A DNA stretch of 64,000 bases from Syngnathus acus (GCF_901709675.1 NC_051088.1:6459693-6523692), one strand, 5' to 3'. Counted from the first letter of the stretch, positions 39,830-52,570 are shown. The notes: generated from the sequence alone by a model not told the origin. Numbers and translations: made by a program.

Positions 39830-40262
39830 ATCATGCGTGACCGTGGTTCCATGACCTCAGTTAAATACGACTTTAGAGATCTCACTTGGTGTATTTTCTC
39901 TGCTCAGTTTACTCAAATCATTAGCTTGGGAATTCATTTTTCCACTTATGTTAGCAATGCGTCCAGGCCCTGAGGAGCTAAAGCAGTCCAAAAGCATGAT
40001 TTCCTCTCCATCATGCTTCACAGTATGTTTTGATGGTGTCTTTTTCTTTTCATGACAAATACCATCAGCAGAGAACTTTGCATATCTATAGACTGCACTG
40101 AAGAATATCAAAGTTTTTAGGAATATTTTTGTGAATATTTCCAGCCAAGCGCAGACACGTCCAATCAATTCGTATGTAGCTTGGCTGTTTCCTGACGCTG
40201 ATTAGCACTCTGAGAAGTCATTATAGCATAAGGGTTCAAATACCCTTTTCACTTGGCACTGT
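39830..40262. mobile_element. Probable decayed Tc1-like DNA transposon
   Basis: The stretch AGCATGATTTCCTCTCCATC followed by CATGCTTCACAGTATG resembles a segment seen in many fish Tc1-type non-autonomous elements. The right end, near AGGGTTCAAATACCCTTTTC with an ACTGT close behind, resembles the terminal repeat of such elements. The left end is not clear and no transposase frame survives. Confidence 0.4.
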
Positions 40263-42157
40263 CCAATAGAGACATGAAAACATTGTCTTTTTTTGGTGTG
40301 ATATTATTTAAGGAAAACCCTTTTTCTGTTTTTGTGACCTAATTGAAGCTCAGCTCACTTTATGAAACTCTGCTCGTGTGTGTGGATGTGTGTGTGTGCG
40401 TGTAAGAGAGAAAGCGAGTGAGAGCACATGTGATTTAACTTTTCAATAGGGACTTCAAAGTAACTTCACTAAGATACTCATGGGCCAGTGCACCAGCTTC
40501 CCCCTCTTGAAAGCCCCCCAAAACATACACGCGCACAATCTCGCACACACAAGCTATGCAAGTGGATTCATTGTTTGATCAACAGGTTAAAAATCAATAT
40601 ACACAAAATCTTTCCCTTCCTTGATTTCTTATTTGGACTTTTCCTGCGAATGCGTGAAAATTCTTCTATGGTTTGGGGAACAGCACAACCTGTTGCAATG
40701 GCTGACTGAAAATTTGTTTCAGTTGGTTGTGTGTTTTGGTGCACCAACGTGTTCAAGGCCAGTTCACATAATTAAAATAATCTGATATATAATGATTGTA
40801 ATTGATTAAAACATGAGTTCAGTTAAGCCTCAAGCTAAAGAACCTCATCTAAAATGCTTCAATAAATGTTTACACATTCCAAACAAAAGCATTTACTCTT
40901 TAAGCTTTTTGATTCTGTTTTAAGCTTTGTCCAATTCTATCCATAATTTGTTGACAGGAACTAAATTGTTTTGCCTCCTTAGTGTGAAGAGATTAGTGAG
41001 TAGCTGGAACCCAGTCATAATGTGGAGATAGATGACTGCCTAATAATGGACTAAATTCTTGACAGTGGGCCAAAACCTTTGAGGCTTTCTAAGTCCTTGC
41101 CGTCATTAAAGTCTGACAAAATGTTCTTTTGTGACCAAATACAGAATTAAGTCCTACATTCAACATAATTGTTAGATGTTGCTAATGTTTGCTTTTGTTA
41201 AATAGATGAATAGAATAGAAAAATAGAAACAGACAATTGCAACATTACAGTATGAAGCACCACTTTCCAAGTCTTGATGTTTTCATCGGAGTTTGTTCTG
41301 ATTTACATAAAACTTTGGGAGGAAGTGAAATAAGAAGGAAAAACAACATTAAATAAAGTATATCTGGTTGTGGCTCTGGATATGGGTGAATTATTAGTTC
41401 AGTACAATCTTGATCCAAGGTTGCTTTTGCACTCAGTAAGCATCTAAATTTAATTTCAGGTGTCATGTTTAACATTAACATTTCATGTTTAATCATTACT
41501 GTTCATATTAAAAACATTGGAAGAGCCCATCAAACTAGATGTTATGTCTGTCGGTTTGCATGAGAAAATCAAGGCACCGCAATCCCAAATAATCTCCATA
41601 TGTAATCTTATCTAGGTTACTGTGAATTTGAAACTGGATACCCTCATCTGCTTTGTCTTATCGCTGAATCTTAGCGTCTGTTTTCTCATTTAGGTGTGAC
41701 CACCTTCAGATGAAGACAAAATACTGGATGATGTTCACGACAACCAGACATACCGAAACCTCCTACTGGGTTAGCAATAACTGAGGCTTGTTTGCTCAGG
41801 GATGGTTTTGTCTACAGTATATTTGGGACTAATACCTTAAGGGGGTAAAGTTCAGGATGGATGTACTAAGATTTGGCTGATGCCTGTGCTCAATGTAAGT
41901 CGCGTTTGTTTAACTTTTTACTGCAACGCAAGGGTAGTTGTCGTGTATTTCCTAGCCTTAAATGTCCTGCCAAGTGTACCTTCCGGAAAAACAAACACAC
42001 AAAACACTGGGGTGAGATTCAACAACATGATGGGGCGGAAAACAAATTGTCAGCAATCAAGTCACACGATAACCTGATCCTGACTCACTTCAATGTGGAT
42101 TCCAAAGAAGATGAAATTGCTTCATATTTGTTTTCCAGTAAAAGCCTGACATTTCTA

Positions 42158-42436
42158 CAGAGGCGTAGCCAGGAATTTTTCCAGTAGGGGCGCACGCCCA
42201 CAGGAAAAAAAATCGAACATCACCCACGCCGTTCGCTGATCGCTAAAACAACATCCGGGTCCGGGAGGCAAACGGTGAATGGATAACATCGCGCACATAG
42301 AATAGCGCAAGCACATTCGCGCAAGACCGAAAGAAAAAAACGGCATGAAAATGAAGAATCGAAAAAGCTCGATTTTTTTCAACCGGGGCGCAGGGAGTCC
42401 TAACCGGGGCGCCGCCCCGGCTTGGCTACGCCTCTG
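42158..42436. mobile_element. hAT-type MITE, copy 2 (279 bp)
   Basis: Nearly identical to the element at 36011-36299 and in the same orientation. It has its own perfect 8-bp target-site duplication, CATTTCTA, at 42150-42157 and 42437-42444, so it is an independent insertion and not a segmental duplication. It differs from copy 1 by a 10-bp deletion near the right end, one G-to-A change near 42191, and the fourth base of both ends (CAGAGG here, CAGTGG in copy 1). Confidence 0.9.
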
Positions 42437-43299
42437 CATTTCTATCTGAAAAATAATCTTACATTTTTATATGATTCAAGCATGGCTCCTTGCATATCTT
42501 TGAGCTTTATTGGTCTTTTGAATGGAATGTGCGTTTGTTAAAAACCTGCAGGAGGCATGTTTGGAATGTTTTTACCCAAGCTCAGAAGTCATTGTTCTGA
42601 TGTGCATACTAAGGAGACTGTGCAATTGTTTCTTTGTTTGACCATATCCTTCATGGGAGCAGGACAATTACAACCTACATCCTGCTCGGAGGGAACAACA
42701 TCACACTCAAACGAGGTCAAGATAATTTATGTCATGCTTCATGATATTTAAGAAACATTAAGACTAATATTACTTACAAACAAATAGTGTTTCTCTTAAT
42801 ATTGCAGGTGATCTGAAGTCTATACTAGCTATATTTTATATTTTTTAAACCAGTTCTTGATGCAGCCTTCAAATCTACCCAGCACTTGACTGGAAATTCC
42901 ACACAAATAAAATCAAAGGCAGCTATGCAATTGCCAGTCCATAGAAAAGATTAAAAAGATGGATTTGATGGAGTCATTTTTAAAGACTAGTCCATTTCTT
43001 TGGTTCAAGTAATGTTCATACTCACATGTGAGATAATATCTTCACCCGGATGAAACACACTAAATAGCAAAACATAGCAAACAAGTGTAAACACGCCTAA
43101 AAATTTGCAGATTACAAGATGTTGGGTTCTTGAGCACACGCTCATTTTGGTTGAATGTACATAAGTATAGTTAGGGTGGAAGATTCATTTGATTAAAAGT
43201 CAACCCTAACACTTTCCTGCCTTTTGGATTTTTATTGGAATCCTGCATCATGGTACTTGAGTGATGCTGTTCCTGCCCATTTTACATTCCCTCTGTCCA

Positions 43300-43447
43300 A
43301 CTGTCAATTCAAATGATTAGCTCATCAGCAGTCTCTGAATGAGCCTGATAACGATTCTAATCATTTGAGTAAGGGATGTTGGATGAGGGAGACATGTAAA
43401 ACATTCAGGACAGCAGCCCTTGAGGACTGGATTTGGACCACCCCTGC
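43300..43447. repeat. Dispersed fish repeat, partial
   Basis: Contains GCCTGATAACGATTCTAATC, GGAGACATGTAAAACATTC and CCTTGAGGACTGGATTTGG in the order seen in a repeat common across teleosts. It is diverged, with no coding part. It sits about 1 kb upstream of krt18. Confidence 0.5.
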
Positions 43448-43812
43448 TATAGATCTGACGTGATTTCAAATTTATTAAATCCACACTAATAAGATGAAAG
43501 CCAAGCTGAAGTCGATTTGTCAATGATGGCATTGACTTTGTTTTTTTCACTACAATACTGCAAAAATAGGAGGACGGAATCAATACTACAGGCAAAAATC
43601 TTTTAAAAATATTTTGTTGAATTTTATCAATATATTCAATGTCGCAAGTATTTGCTAAAACATCTTGTATTTCTCCAAATGGAGCTGTTTCATGAGAATT
43701 TTGATGATCAGAAGTTCATTGCAGTACACTTCTTTATTTTCTGACATAATCGAAACTGAGTGACCTTTGGCGGGTGGGGCATGAATTTACAGGATGTGAC
43801 CCAGCTGACTAA

Positions 43813-43858
43813 ATGGGATCGAGAAACAACTTGAGTCATGGTTGTTTCTCAATCCCAT
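43813..43858. promoter_or_regulatory. Hairpin with AP-1 site in its loop
   Basis: Two 18-base arms (43813-43830 and 43841-43858) are inverted repeats with a single mismatch, which becomes a G-U pair in a minus-strand RNA. The 10-base loop TTGAGTCATG contains a perfect AP-1 site (TGAGTCA, 43832-43838). It lies about 580 bp upstream of the krt18 TATA box. The function is unknown; a regulatory role is inference. Confidence 0.45.
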
Positions 43859-44409
43859 ACCAGTGAAGAATGTGTGTCACAAAGATAAACATCCATCCAT
43901 CCAATTGAACAAAAAAATAATTATATGCTAATAAAGTTGCATGTGAAGTAGTTATCTTGTAAACACTTATAATATATATGTATATTAGATATATGCTAAT
44001 AAAGTTGCAAGTGAAGTAGCTTTTTTCTTAAATGCTTTATTAATTTAGGACTTAATAGTGTTTGCAATGTACTTGTGTGTGGCTTATGCGGAGCAACAGA
44101 ATTTAAAATATTATTTTATCTTATGTGTAAAAAAAAAGTCAAGTTTAAGACAAGGACTGATGCTGCTTTATTGTTCATTTATTGTTCAAAACTGACAAGT
44201 AATGAATGACTCTATAGGGAATAGCTCTTTTTTCAGTTGATACATGTTGACACATGAACATAAAGATATAAACTATTCAAAATGGCAGGGCTACGATGAA
44301 TATACCAACTTGGGACAAACTGTAAAGGACAGGCATGCTGGAAGCACTGCTGCGGTTTTGGCCGGTGGAAAAGGAGGAGGTAACTAAGGGTGAGGGGGAG
44401 CGGTCTGAT

Positions 44410-44441
44410 GGGCGGACCTGAGGGCCCAAAAGGTTTATATA
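44410..44441 (+). promoter_or_regulatory. krt18 core promoter (GC box and TATA)
   Basis: GGGCGG (44410-44415), an Sp1-type GC box, precedes TTTATATA (44434-44441). A start about 30 bases on would give a 5' UTR of about 65-70 bases ending just before the ATG at 44534. The human KRT18 promoter also uses Sp1 and TATA elements. Confidence 0.65.
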
Positions 44442-44533
44442 GTTTAGCGGCCCTCTCTTTCTGCCTTGTGTCTGTGAGATCCCATTTCAGCTAACCCAGC
44501 CTCTGCCTCACTCTTTGAGTCTCTCCAGCAAAG

Positions 44534-47500
44534 ATGCAAACCTCCAAGCAAACTACATACTCGGTGCGCACCACGTCCTCTGGCAAAGGTTCTGTCTACA
44601 GGGCCCCCACCATCCACGGTGGCGCCGGGGGGAACCGTGTCAGCATCTCATCCAGTCAGCGCAGTGGGCAGTTAGCGGGAATGGGCCAGATAGGAGGGGG
44701 CTTCTCCAGCAGCATCCAGGTGTCCGGGAGCGGAAGCAACATCACGGGCAATGAGAAGTTTGCCATGCAGAACCTCAACGACCGCTTGGCCAGCTACCTG
44801 GAGACGGTCAGAAACCTGGAGCAGGCCAACCAGAAGCTGGAAATTAAGATCAAGGAGGCCTTGGCCAAGAGCGGACCGGACTTCAGAGACTACAGCAAGT
44901 ACCAGGTCATCCTGGATGACCTGAGGAGGAAGGTGAGGCAATGTACTTTAAGGAAGGATGAATTTGGGCCATGTACTTTATGTCCTTTAAGCTAAAACCA
45001 TGCTGGATGGGGCTGCCAGGTCATCGGTGAGATGAATGAATGAAACCAAGTGTCAGACATTAGCTGAGAAGAATCGTGAGAATGTGTTTTTGTGAGAAAC
45101 CTTTAAGTGGTCGGTGTTAATCATCAGCAGTGAATACCTAGCAGACAGTGTAGACTGGCCTCCTGTGGGTCCATGGCAAAGACCCCCCCCACCTTCAACA
45201 GCAACCCCCACCCCTCTGCCTCTATGGGCCAGGAACTGGGGGTTGGACCAGAAACAGTAGGGAGAAAGATCAGGACAGGTCACAGAGACCGGAAAATGAA
45301 GATAAACAAAATGAAATAACTATAAAGCCTCAGGGACAAAAACACTCACTTTAGTTATTTTAATTCACTGCAATGTGCAATATTGTGTATCAATTTTCCA
45401 TTTGCTATTTAGCACTCACTCACTCACTCACTCACTCACTCACTCACTCACTCACTCACTCACTCACTCACTCACTCACTCACTCACTCACTCACTCACT
45501 CAATCCAGTGAGTAAAAGCCTTAAGTGGTAAAACAGAATTGGGAAGGAAAACAAAGAGAACCTACAGTTTCATACAGGCAGCAACACAAATATCATGGAG
45601 TCAGGTTGGTAAAAACATGACACCTATTAATGTAAATCTTTTCCTTCTTGCCATTTTTTTACAGTTTATTCAACCCCCATCTGAAAAAATACAGACTCAA
45701 ACTTCAGCAACAACCACACAGCGCTAAAGTCAACGGCCCATTGCAAACGCTCACACGCAAGCTTTAACACACAAACACGCACTACCCTGACCTCTATTAC
45801 CACCATCTTTATGCAAATCACGTGCCCCCATCCTGTTGTCTTAAATATCCTGTTTGGCAGCAGTTGACTCTGTGGCAGTCGCTCATTGGCTCTTGGGCTT
45901 TTCCACCTGGATGCCCCCATTTATCTACTGTACGCTTTCCAAAAGTAAACAGTACCAACCATGAGTCTGTTGAAATGTACATATGAAGTCAGTAGCTCTT
46001 GTGTGTCGCTCACTTTTCCAATGGGACCAAAAAACAATTGACCTACTTTTTTATTGAACATTTATTTAATAGGAAAGTGTATGATATGGTAAAGCCATAG
46101 AATGAAGGTCTTTGGACAAGAACATACAAAATCCACTTAAATGCCATTAACTTTATACTTTTACTTTATAGTGCAAGTCAAAGTACATCTGTTTTCTACA
46201 GATATTTGGATATATTTGGTCCAAAATGCTAATAATGCGGTATATTATTGTATCCGCTTACTTGGGGGAATATTACATTTTTTGAAAAAAAAAAATAGCT
46301 AAACTCTTCCTAGCTACTATCTAACTGGACTTGTTTTAGCATAAAGGCCAATGGCTTGGGATGACAGTAGTAAGGCAAAACAATAACTACATTCATTTAA
46401 TCCATTATCCAAAATGTTAGGCGACGCTGCCAAAGAGCGGAGGGCCATTGGATAAATGTGTCATATTTAAGAAGAGATAAATTACTAATAGCTTTTGCTT
46501 GTTGCTTTTATACCATCAGCTAATACGCATGAACCAAAAGATCTACTGCTTAAAGGCCGTCCCATATTCTTTTTATATTTGAAAGCCTTTTGGCGTCAAT
46601 GTCAACAGAAAGCGTTTTGATCCGCTCCCTGTCATCGGATTTCAATTTGAATAGCGTTCCTCTTTTGTAAACCTGTTGCAGGTGTTTGACGCCACCATGG
46701 ACAATGCCCGCCTGCTCCTCGGCATTGACAACGCTCGCCTGGCAGCCGACGATTTTAGAGTGAAGTAAGGCGCGATTGTTTGATGTAACATGCAACCTGA
46801 AGCCAAACAGCTGCAGGCACGTCCTGTTTGACTGCTGAATGGCTCCAAGGATGAATATGTCCTCGTCATGATCATAATTGTTATGTAGTGATAAATCGTC
46901 ACTTTCTCATCATCGTTGCATTTGCGTCCCAAATTACACAATATTACAGACAGATGACTCATGTATGTTACCAAAATACTAAATGTGCTAAATGATTAGC
47001 AAAAGAGTTTTCAGATGAGCAAAGTAGGTCTAATCTGGAATTTTACCTTTTATTTTACACGTAATCAATATGTTTTGATTAGATTCGAGTCTGAACTGGC
47101 TATCCGCCAATCAGTGGAGGCTGATATTGTTGGTCTGAGGAAGGTGATTGATGACACCAACATGAGCCGCATGAACCTTGAGAGCGAGATTGAGACCCTG
47201 AAGGAGGAGCTGATCCACCTTAAGAAGAACCACGACAACGTGAGTAAAACTGCAAACAATTTGTCTCTTAGGTATTCTGAAACCTGTCCATACAAACGGC
47301 TATTTTTAAAAAGTACCCATTTTGTTAATTATGCTCTTCAGGGAATGACATTTTTCAGATTTCAGATTAGCTAAAATGACTTTAGTAGTAGGCATTTAAA
47401 ACTGATAACCTCCAAATGTGTTTCAATAAGGCCAAAGATATATTTTGCATACCAAGATATATTTGGCAGACAGAGTTCTGCAAGCCAAAACAGAGAGGAA

Positions 47501-48892
47501 TATTGCTTTAGAAATACTAATTTGGACATAGCCTTGCACACAATAGTGTAATGTCAGACATTTCCTGAGAGATTCTCGTAGACTCAGGAAAACAATAAAT
47601 TCAAATGAAATAAAATAAAAGAAATAAAAAAAATCCATGGCAATGTTTTATAGAGGAAATCTGAAACAAGAATATATTGATTTTATTTTGGTAAAGCCAA
47701 TACAACCATGAAATCCATATTTGGTGTTTGAGAAAAAGGTCAGACAATACATTCAGTAGCTTCAGACGGTTTTACTACATATACACCTATTTTACCTCAT
47801 CAAGGTATGACAAGAAGTTCGAAAGACACCAATTTCTGAATGACTTTTTACAACAACTGTATTGCGGCCTCTCTCTCCAGGAAGTACTATTGCTTCGTAA
47901 CCAGATCGCCCAGTCAGGAGTCCACGTAGACGTTGACGCTCCTAAAGGACAGGATCTCGCTCAGATCATGGCAGAAATAAGGGCTAAGTATGAGAAGATG
48001 GCACAGAAGAACCAAGATGAACTAAAAGCATGGCATGAATCTCAGGTAAACTATCTGAAAACAAATTGCAATTCGCCCAAGGCCAGTGCCTTTGTTTGAG
48101 GTACCTTAACATTCCAATTTTGATTTCAGATCACAGAAGTGCAGACCCAAGTCAATGTGAACACAGAGGCCCTGAAGAGTTCCCAGACAGAGTTGAATGA
48201 CCTACGCAGACAGCTTCAAACCTTGGAGATCGAGCTGGAGTCCCAGAGGAGCATGGTGAGAAGCACTTAGCTGACATACTTCATTGACCTGAACACAACG
48301 CTTATCTCAGCTCCCTGAAATGCCCAACTCAGCACCCACCCATGGACTTTGTTGGCATAAGCTTTACACATGGCTGACCCGTCGCTATGGTGCTGTCATC
48401 AGCCAGATGGCTTCGTTCTTTTCACGTTAACTCCTTCGTTTCATGTCTCGTCCACTTTTGCAGAAATTATCTCTGGAAGGCACGCTGAGGGACACAGAGA
48501 TGCGCTACAACATGGAGGTCGAGTCACTCAACAGTATCATCCTGAGCCTGGAGGCCGAACTCACTCAGCTTCGCAACAGCATCCAGTTGCAGACCCAAGA
48601 CTACGAAGCTCTGCTCAATATGAAGATGAAGCTAGAGGCCGAGATTGCTACTTACAGACGGCTGCTGGATGGCGAAGACTTCCAGTGTGTAGATTACTCA
48701 GTCGAGAGAAATCTGTTTGTAAACTGAGCTCTAGGGTTTGATGTTTGATCTTTTCCTGCTTTTCTTTCTCTCTTCAGGCTCCAGGATGCTCTGGAACAGC
48801 AGAAAACAATCAAGACCAAGGTCATGACAGTGACACAGACCCTTGTGGATGGCAAGGTTGTGTCCTCCACCACCGACACCAAGAACCTCTGA
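44534..48892 (+). CDS. krt18: Keratin, type I cytoskeletal 18
   Basis: Type I keratin, partner of K8 in simple-epithelial intermediate filaments. Coding exons: 44534-44932, 46682-46764, 47083-47239, 47881-48045, 48130-48255, 48464-48684, 48778-48892. All introns are GT-AG; the sum is 422 codons (421 aa). Exon sizes 83/157/165/126/221 fit type I keratins. A Ser/Gly head (1-77) leads to the helix-initiation motif [19 protein letters not shown] (81-99), and helix termination [12 protein letters not shown] is at 371-382. The tail is short and ends [17 protein letters not shown]; the VDGKVVS block is the K18 hallmark. The linker has VDVD followed by APKGQD at 229-238; the equivalent VEVD in human K18 is the caspase cleavage site of apoptosis. 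Kozak context AAGATGC is acceptable. Intron 1 (1.75 kb) is where mammalian KRT18 carries an enhancer. A perfect AP-1 site sits in intron 2 here (46955-46961). Confidence 0.92.
45413..45502. repeat. (TCAC)n microsatellite in krt18 intron 1
   Basis: About 22 near-perfect CACT/TCAC units inside the first intron. Length changes would alter the spacing of any intronic control elements, but none is proven here. Confidence 0.95.
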
Positions 48893-49316
48893 ACACCAGA
48901 GGCAGCCATCAAAGATTCGCTGCAACAATAATAACAATAACCTCAATTTGGCCAAAACTGATCTTTTGCTCCAATTGGCTCATGGCATCTTAGTTAAACA
49001 GTAACTAACCCTTAGACTAAAACCATTGCAGTGATTAGCTTGACTTCTTTAGTAAAAAACCCTGCACAAGCTGACTGAATCGAAAACTGGACAAGAAGAA
49101 AACTAAACCATCTTCTATTTATTTCATCATAGACGTTCTGCTATTTGTGTATGTATGCTGGCCTGCAGATTGTCTGCTCATGTTATGAGGCGAGTTGAGG
49201 GATGTTTTGAAACAATACGAGGGCCATTTAATTCCAAACACTTTTCTGACATCCTGGTTTTTCTTTCTGTCCGGTTGAGTCTGTCTGTTAGTCGTGCTGT
49301 GAGGTTCAAACATATC

Positions 49317-49322
49317 AATAAA
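49317..49322 (+). terminator. krt18 polyadenylation signal
   Basis: AATAAA 425 bases past the krt18 stop codon, followed by TG-rich sequence (GGATTTATGTGTTTT). It is the first canonical signal after the stop and gives a 3' UTR of about 450 bases. Confidence 0.8.
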
Positions 49323-49602
49323 GTTCATTCCAGGGATTTATGTGTTTTATTTTAAACTTTATATCGCAAATAAACCATCAATTTTCAGTTACCCTATTCA
49401 AGGTCATGAGGAATTCAAACCTTATCGCAGCTGACGTTGGGTGATATAGTCACCCTGGATTAGTACACTATACCCTGGATTAGTAGCCAATTAATCACTG
49501 GGCACACAAACATAAACATCAAATCCAACCTCATTTTCTCACGTTGATCAGTAATCCATCACATGGTGTCTGAAAAAGTCAATTGAGTGAACTGCAAGAC
49601 TA

Positions 49603-49796
49603 CCAAACACAAACGGTACACAGTAGACGATAGAAGAACGTTTTGCATACTACACGTACAGAGCACATCTACATTTTCATTGTTTATGTTTTAGTTTGTC
49701 CAAACACAAACAGTACATAGTAGACATTAGAAGAAAGTGTCACATACTACACGTACAGAGCACATCTCCATTTTCATTGCTTACATTTTAGTTTGT
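49603..49796. repeat. 97-bp tandem duplication
   Basis: Two adjacent copies, 49603-49699 and 49700-49796, share long blocks such as ACTACACGTACAGAGCACAT with scattered substitutions. Both begin CCAAACACAAAC and end TTTTAGTTTGT. It starts 280 bp past the krt18 polyA signal. Confidence 0.9.
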
Positions 49797-50461
49797 CAAT
49801 TGTGACATTTTATGAAACCTAAACTACATACACACAGAAATTCTTTCATGATAAGACAGGCAGATGGCTCCCACCATGCAAACTGCAACTAGCCTTTAGG
49901 CTAATAGATCATTCCATACCAACTAGACCAAGACTACCCAGTTCAAGTCATGGATTTTCCCTATTTATTTTTTGTGAAATCTACAAATAGAATTAGAACA
50001 TCAAGCAAATTCAGTCGAATCAGTTTCACTTCCCGCCATGCCGAGGACTATCAGTGCGCCACTTGCACATCGCATTTCAAGGGAATGAGAGGTGCTTTAA
50101 TTGGATAGAATTGTTGTCAGACACACCCACACCTCGTCCTTCCTTAAACCGGTACACACGATTATCACTACGGGTTGTAACCACCTCCTCACAGAATGTC
50201 ATCAGGTGCAGTGCTGAAGTCATGCCTGTTACGTAAATAGATGTCTCCATCTCTTCGATTCAGCAGTACAATTTTCAATCTTGTCACATTGTGAGCAATT
50301 ATATTCAAATGCATACTGTGTTTAGTAACAAATACCTGAATTGACATTAGAGGATAGCGAAGTATAATCGAAGTTAGAATTCATCCGTAAAATTTTAATT
50401 ATAACAGTGACATTCCAGAGAAGGTCTATTCTCTTAGCATTCCAAATTATCTCAAAAGATT

Positions 50462-50640
50462 TACCGTATTTTTCGGACAATAAGGCTGGGGGGGATTTAT
50501 ACTCAGAAGTGACTTATATGTGAATTTTTTCACAAATTTTCAAAATTCAAAAATCCGCGATGTAGTGAAACCGCGATAAACGAACCGCGATGTAGCAAGG
50601 GATTCCTGTAATCTGAACTGCAACTGCGGCGCGGCGCATA
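50462..50640. repeat. Composite of diverged dispersed repeats
   Basis: Begins CCGTATTTTTCGGACAATAA, a start shared by a common fish repeat, and passes into GAAACCGCGATAAACGAACC, part of a second repeat type. A sequence like the second also occurs at 59281-59345. Families not named. Confidence 0.45.
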
Positions 50641-51051
50641 CGCGGCGGTGTTTTACATAAAGGACAAAAGATTAGATCACGGGATTTAATTTGGATCAGT
50701 ACAGCTGACTTGGGAAGTGGGGTCACGCTGGACAGGTCAAATGTCAATTGCAGAATGCACTCTGAAAAAAGAAATGACTTTCAAAATCAGGGCTAAATGA
50801 GATTATAAGTGAAAGCGAGTGTTATCTTTGATCAAGTTTTTATGACTTTTATTCAACAAAGCTTATCTCATTAGATTAGATTGTGCAGGTGGAGAGAAGA
50901 TTTTGACCATATAATTGAAATTCTTCCAGCATCCCTTTAGCTGCTATTGTAATCATAGATATCAAACATACTGCAGTGTAATGAAAATGCCAGCACACCT
51001 TCATGTCTTTGATAGTTTGCTTGGACAAAGTCTACAAAGACTGGTTAAAGG

Positions 51052-51095
51052 TTAGATAGATAGATAGATACTTTATTGATCCCCGGGGGGAAGGT
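51052..51095 (-). mobile_element. Retroelement 3' tail next to a promoter
   Basis: GATA units followed by ACTTTATTGATCCCCGGGGG, the reversed 3' tail of a widespread fish retroelement (polyA-like AATAAAGT on the minus strand). It ends only about 65 bases before the TATA box of the K18-like gene. The body beyond the tail is not clearly recognisable. Confidence 0.6.
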
Positions 51096-51156
51096 CAGGT
51101 GAAAATGCAATATAGTTAGGAGAGGTGTGGCAAGAGGGAATACTGCCTTCCACAAT

Positions 51157-51166
51157 TATATATAAG
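51157..51166 (+). promoter_or_regulatory. TATA box of the K18-like gene
   Basis: TATATATAAG lies about 90 bases before the ATG at 51248. Transcription from about 51190 would give a 5' UTR near 58 bases. No CCAAT or GC box is seen close by. Confidence 0.65.
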
Positions 51167-51247
51167 ACTCCAGCACTCTCCTACAGGTTTACTCTCAGCA
51201 GCCAAAGATTCCTGCCCCGGACGCTTCTGCTCAATCAACAATTAGCC

Positions 51248-52519
51248 ATGGAGCCCCTCGCCGTAAAACAGAAGACTTATTCGTACGCCCCCACTGTGTA
51301 TGGCGGGGCAGGTGGCCGTGGAATCTTGATCTCTAGCGGTGTTGGCAACAGGTACAGCGGTGGGTATGACTACTTGTCCTCAGGGTTCACGTCTGGAATC
51401 CTGGCCATCGAGAATGAGAAGTTTGCCCTGCAGCAGCTGAACGACCGCCTGGCCAGCTACATGGAGACTGTGAAAAGTCTGGAAAAGGCCAACAGCAAGC
51501 TGGAGATCAAAATCAGAGAGGCCGTTGGGACAAGAGGCCCACTGGAGGGGAGGGAGTACAGCAAATATAATGCCATCATTGCAGATCTGAGAGCAAAGGT
51601 GAGACAACGTAACACTGCAGATTCCCATTGCAACAGTTACAATTGCTCATGATTACCAAATGACCGGTTTAGGCTGTAGTTTACAAAAATGGACTGGGGT
51701 AGGTTTCAGCCCCTGCCACGATCCAGAGGAGGATACTTATGGAAAATAGATGGTTTCGTAAAAGGAGATGGAGAGATAGCAGAATAACCAAACACAAAAA
51801 TCATGATTTATCCCAATTTATATTAGACTTAGACTTAGACTTAGACAGAACTTTATTGTCATTTTGTCAACACTAGGTGTGTACAAAACGAAATTTCGTT
51901 GCATACGGCTTTCAGCAATGTAGAGGTATTTCGGCTGGTTAAAAAAAAAAGTGACATTCTATATAAAAATATGAAATAAGATAATTATAAAGTACAAAGT
52001 GCAGCAGTGATAAAGTATGTGAACAGTGCAGGAGACAAAAGCAGTATTTACAAGTGTGCAGAGGAATGCTACGTTTGAATGTTCAACAGTCTGACGACAG
52101 CAGGGAAAAAACTATTGCAGAACCTGGTGGACCTGCAGCGGATGCTGCGAAACCTCTTCTATTAGAACATTTGTTGTTACATTTTGAGCTCGACCTCTAA
52201 CTATAGTAGTTTTTTATCTTTATGTGGCGATGATAGATATATAGTATTATCCTAGGTTGCTTTCTCAACTATTTTATTGATCAAAGTGAAAATCACAAAC
52301 TGTCTATCAATGTACAAAATCATAAATTTCATACATTGATATGAATGAATGTTTCAGATTTTTGACAAGATTAAGGGCAACATGAAAATTGCTATCTCCC
52401 TTGACAACGCCCGGTTGGCCTCAGATGATTTTAGGATCAAGTGAGTATTGAGTTTTTTAAGCTCTGGGTTCCGATTTGGAGTTATGACAAAACAAATATG
52501 ATCAAACAAATCTCTCTCT

Positions 52520-52570
<51 letters not shown>

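Larger units (their letters stand above)
42445..44400. other. Upstream region of krt18
   Basis: No gene. It contains a dispersed repeat (43300-43447) and a hairpin with an AP-1 loop (43813-43858). A direct duplication of about 29 bases around the block GCTAATAAAGTTGCA occurs at about 43927 and 43995. Confidence 0.5.
49350..51050. other. Spacer between krt18 and the K18-like gene
   Basis: Short intergenic region with no gene. It contains a 97-bp tandem duplication (49603-49796) and a composite of diverged dispersed repeats (50462-50640). Confidence 0.6.

Noticed and set aside
44515-44754. A 79-codon frame overlapping krt18 exon 1
   Set aside because: Out of frame with krt18. The krt18 frame carries the clear keratin head and helix-initiation motif.
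51125-51247. Upstream in-frame ATG of the K18-like gene
   Set aside because: It precedes the TATA box at 51157-51166, so it cannot be in the main transcript. The ATG at 51248 has a good Kozak context.
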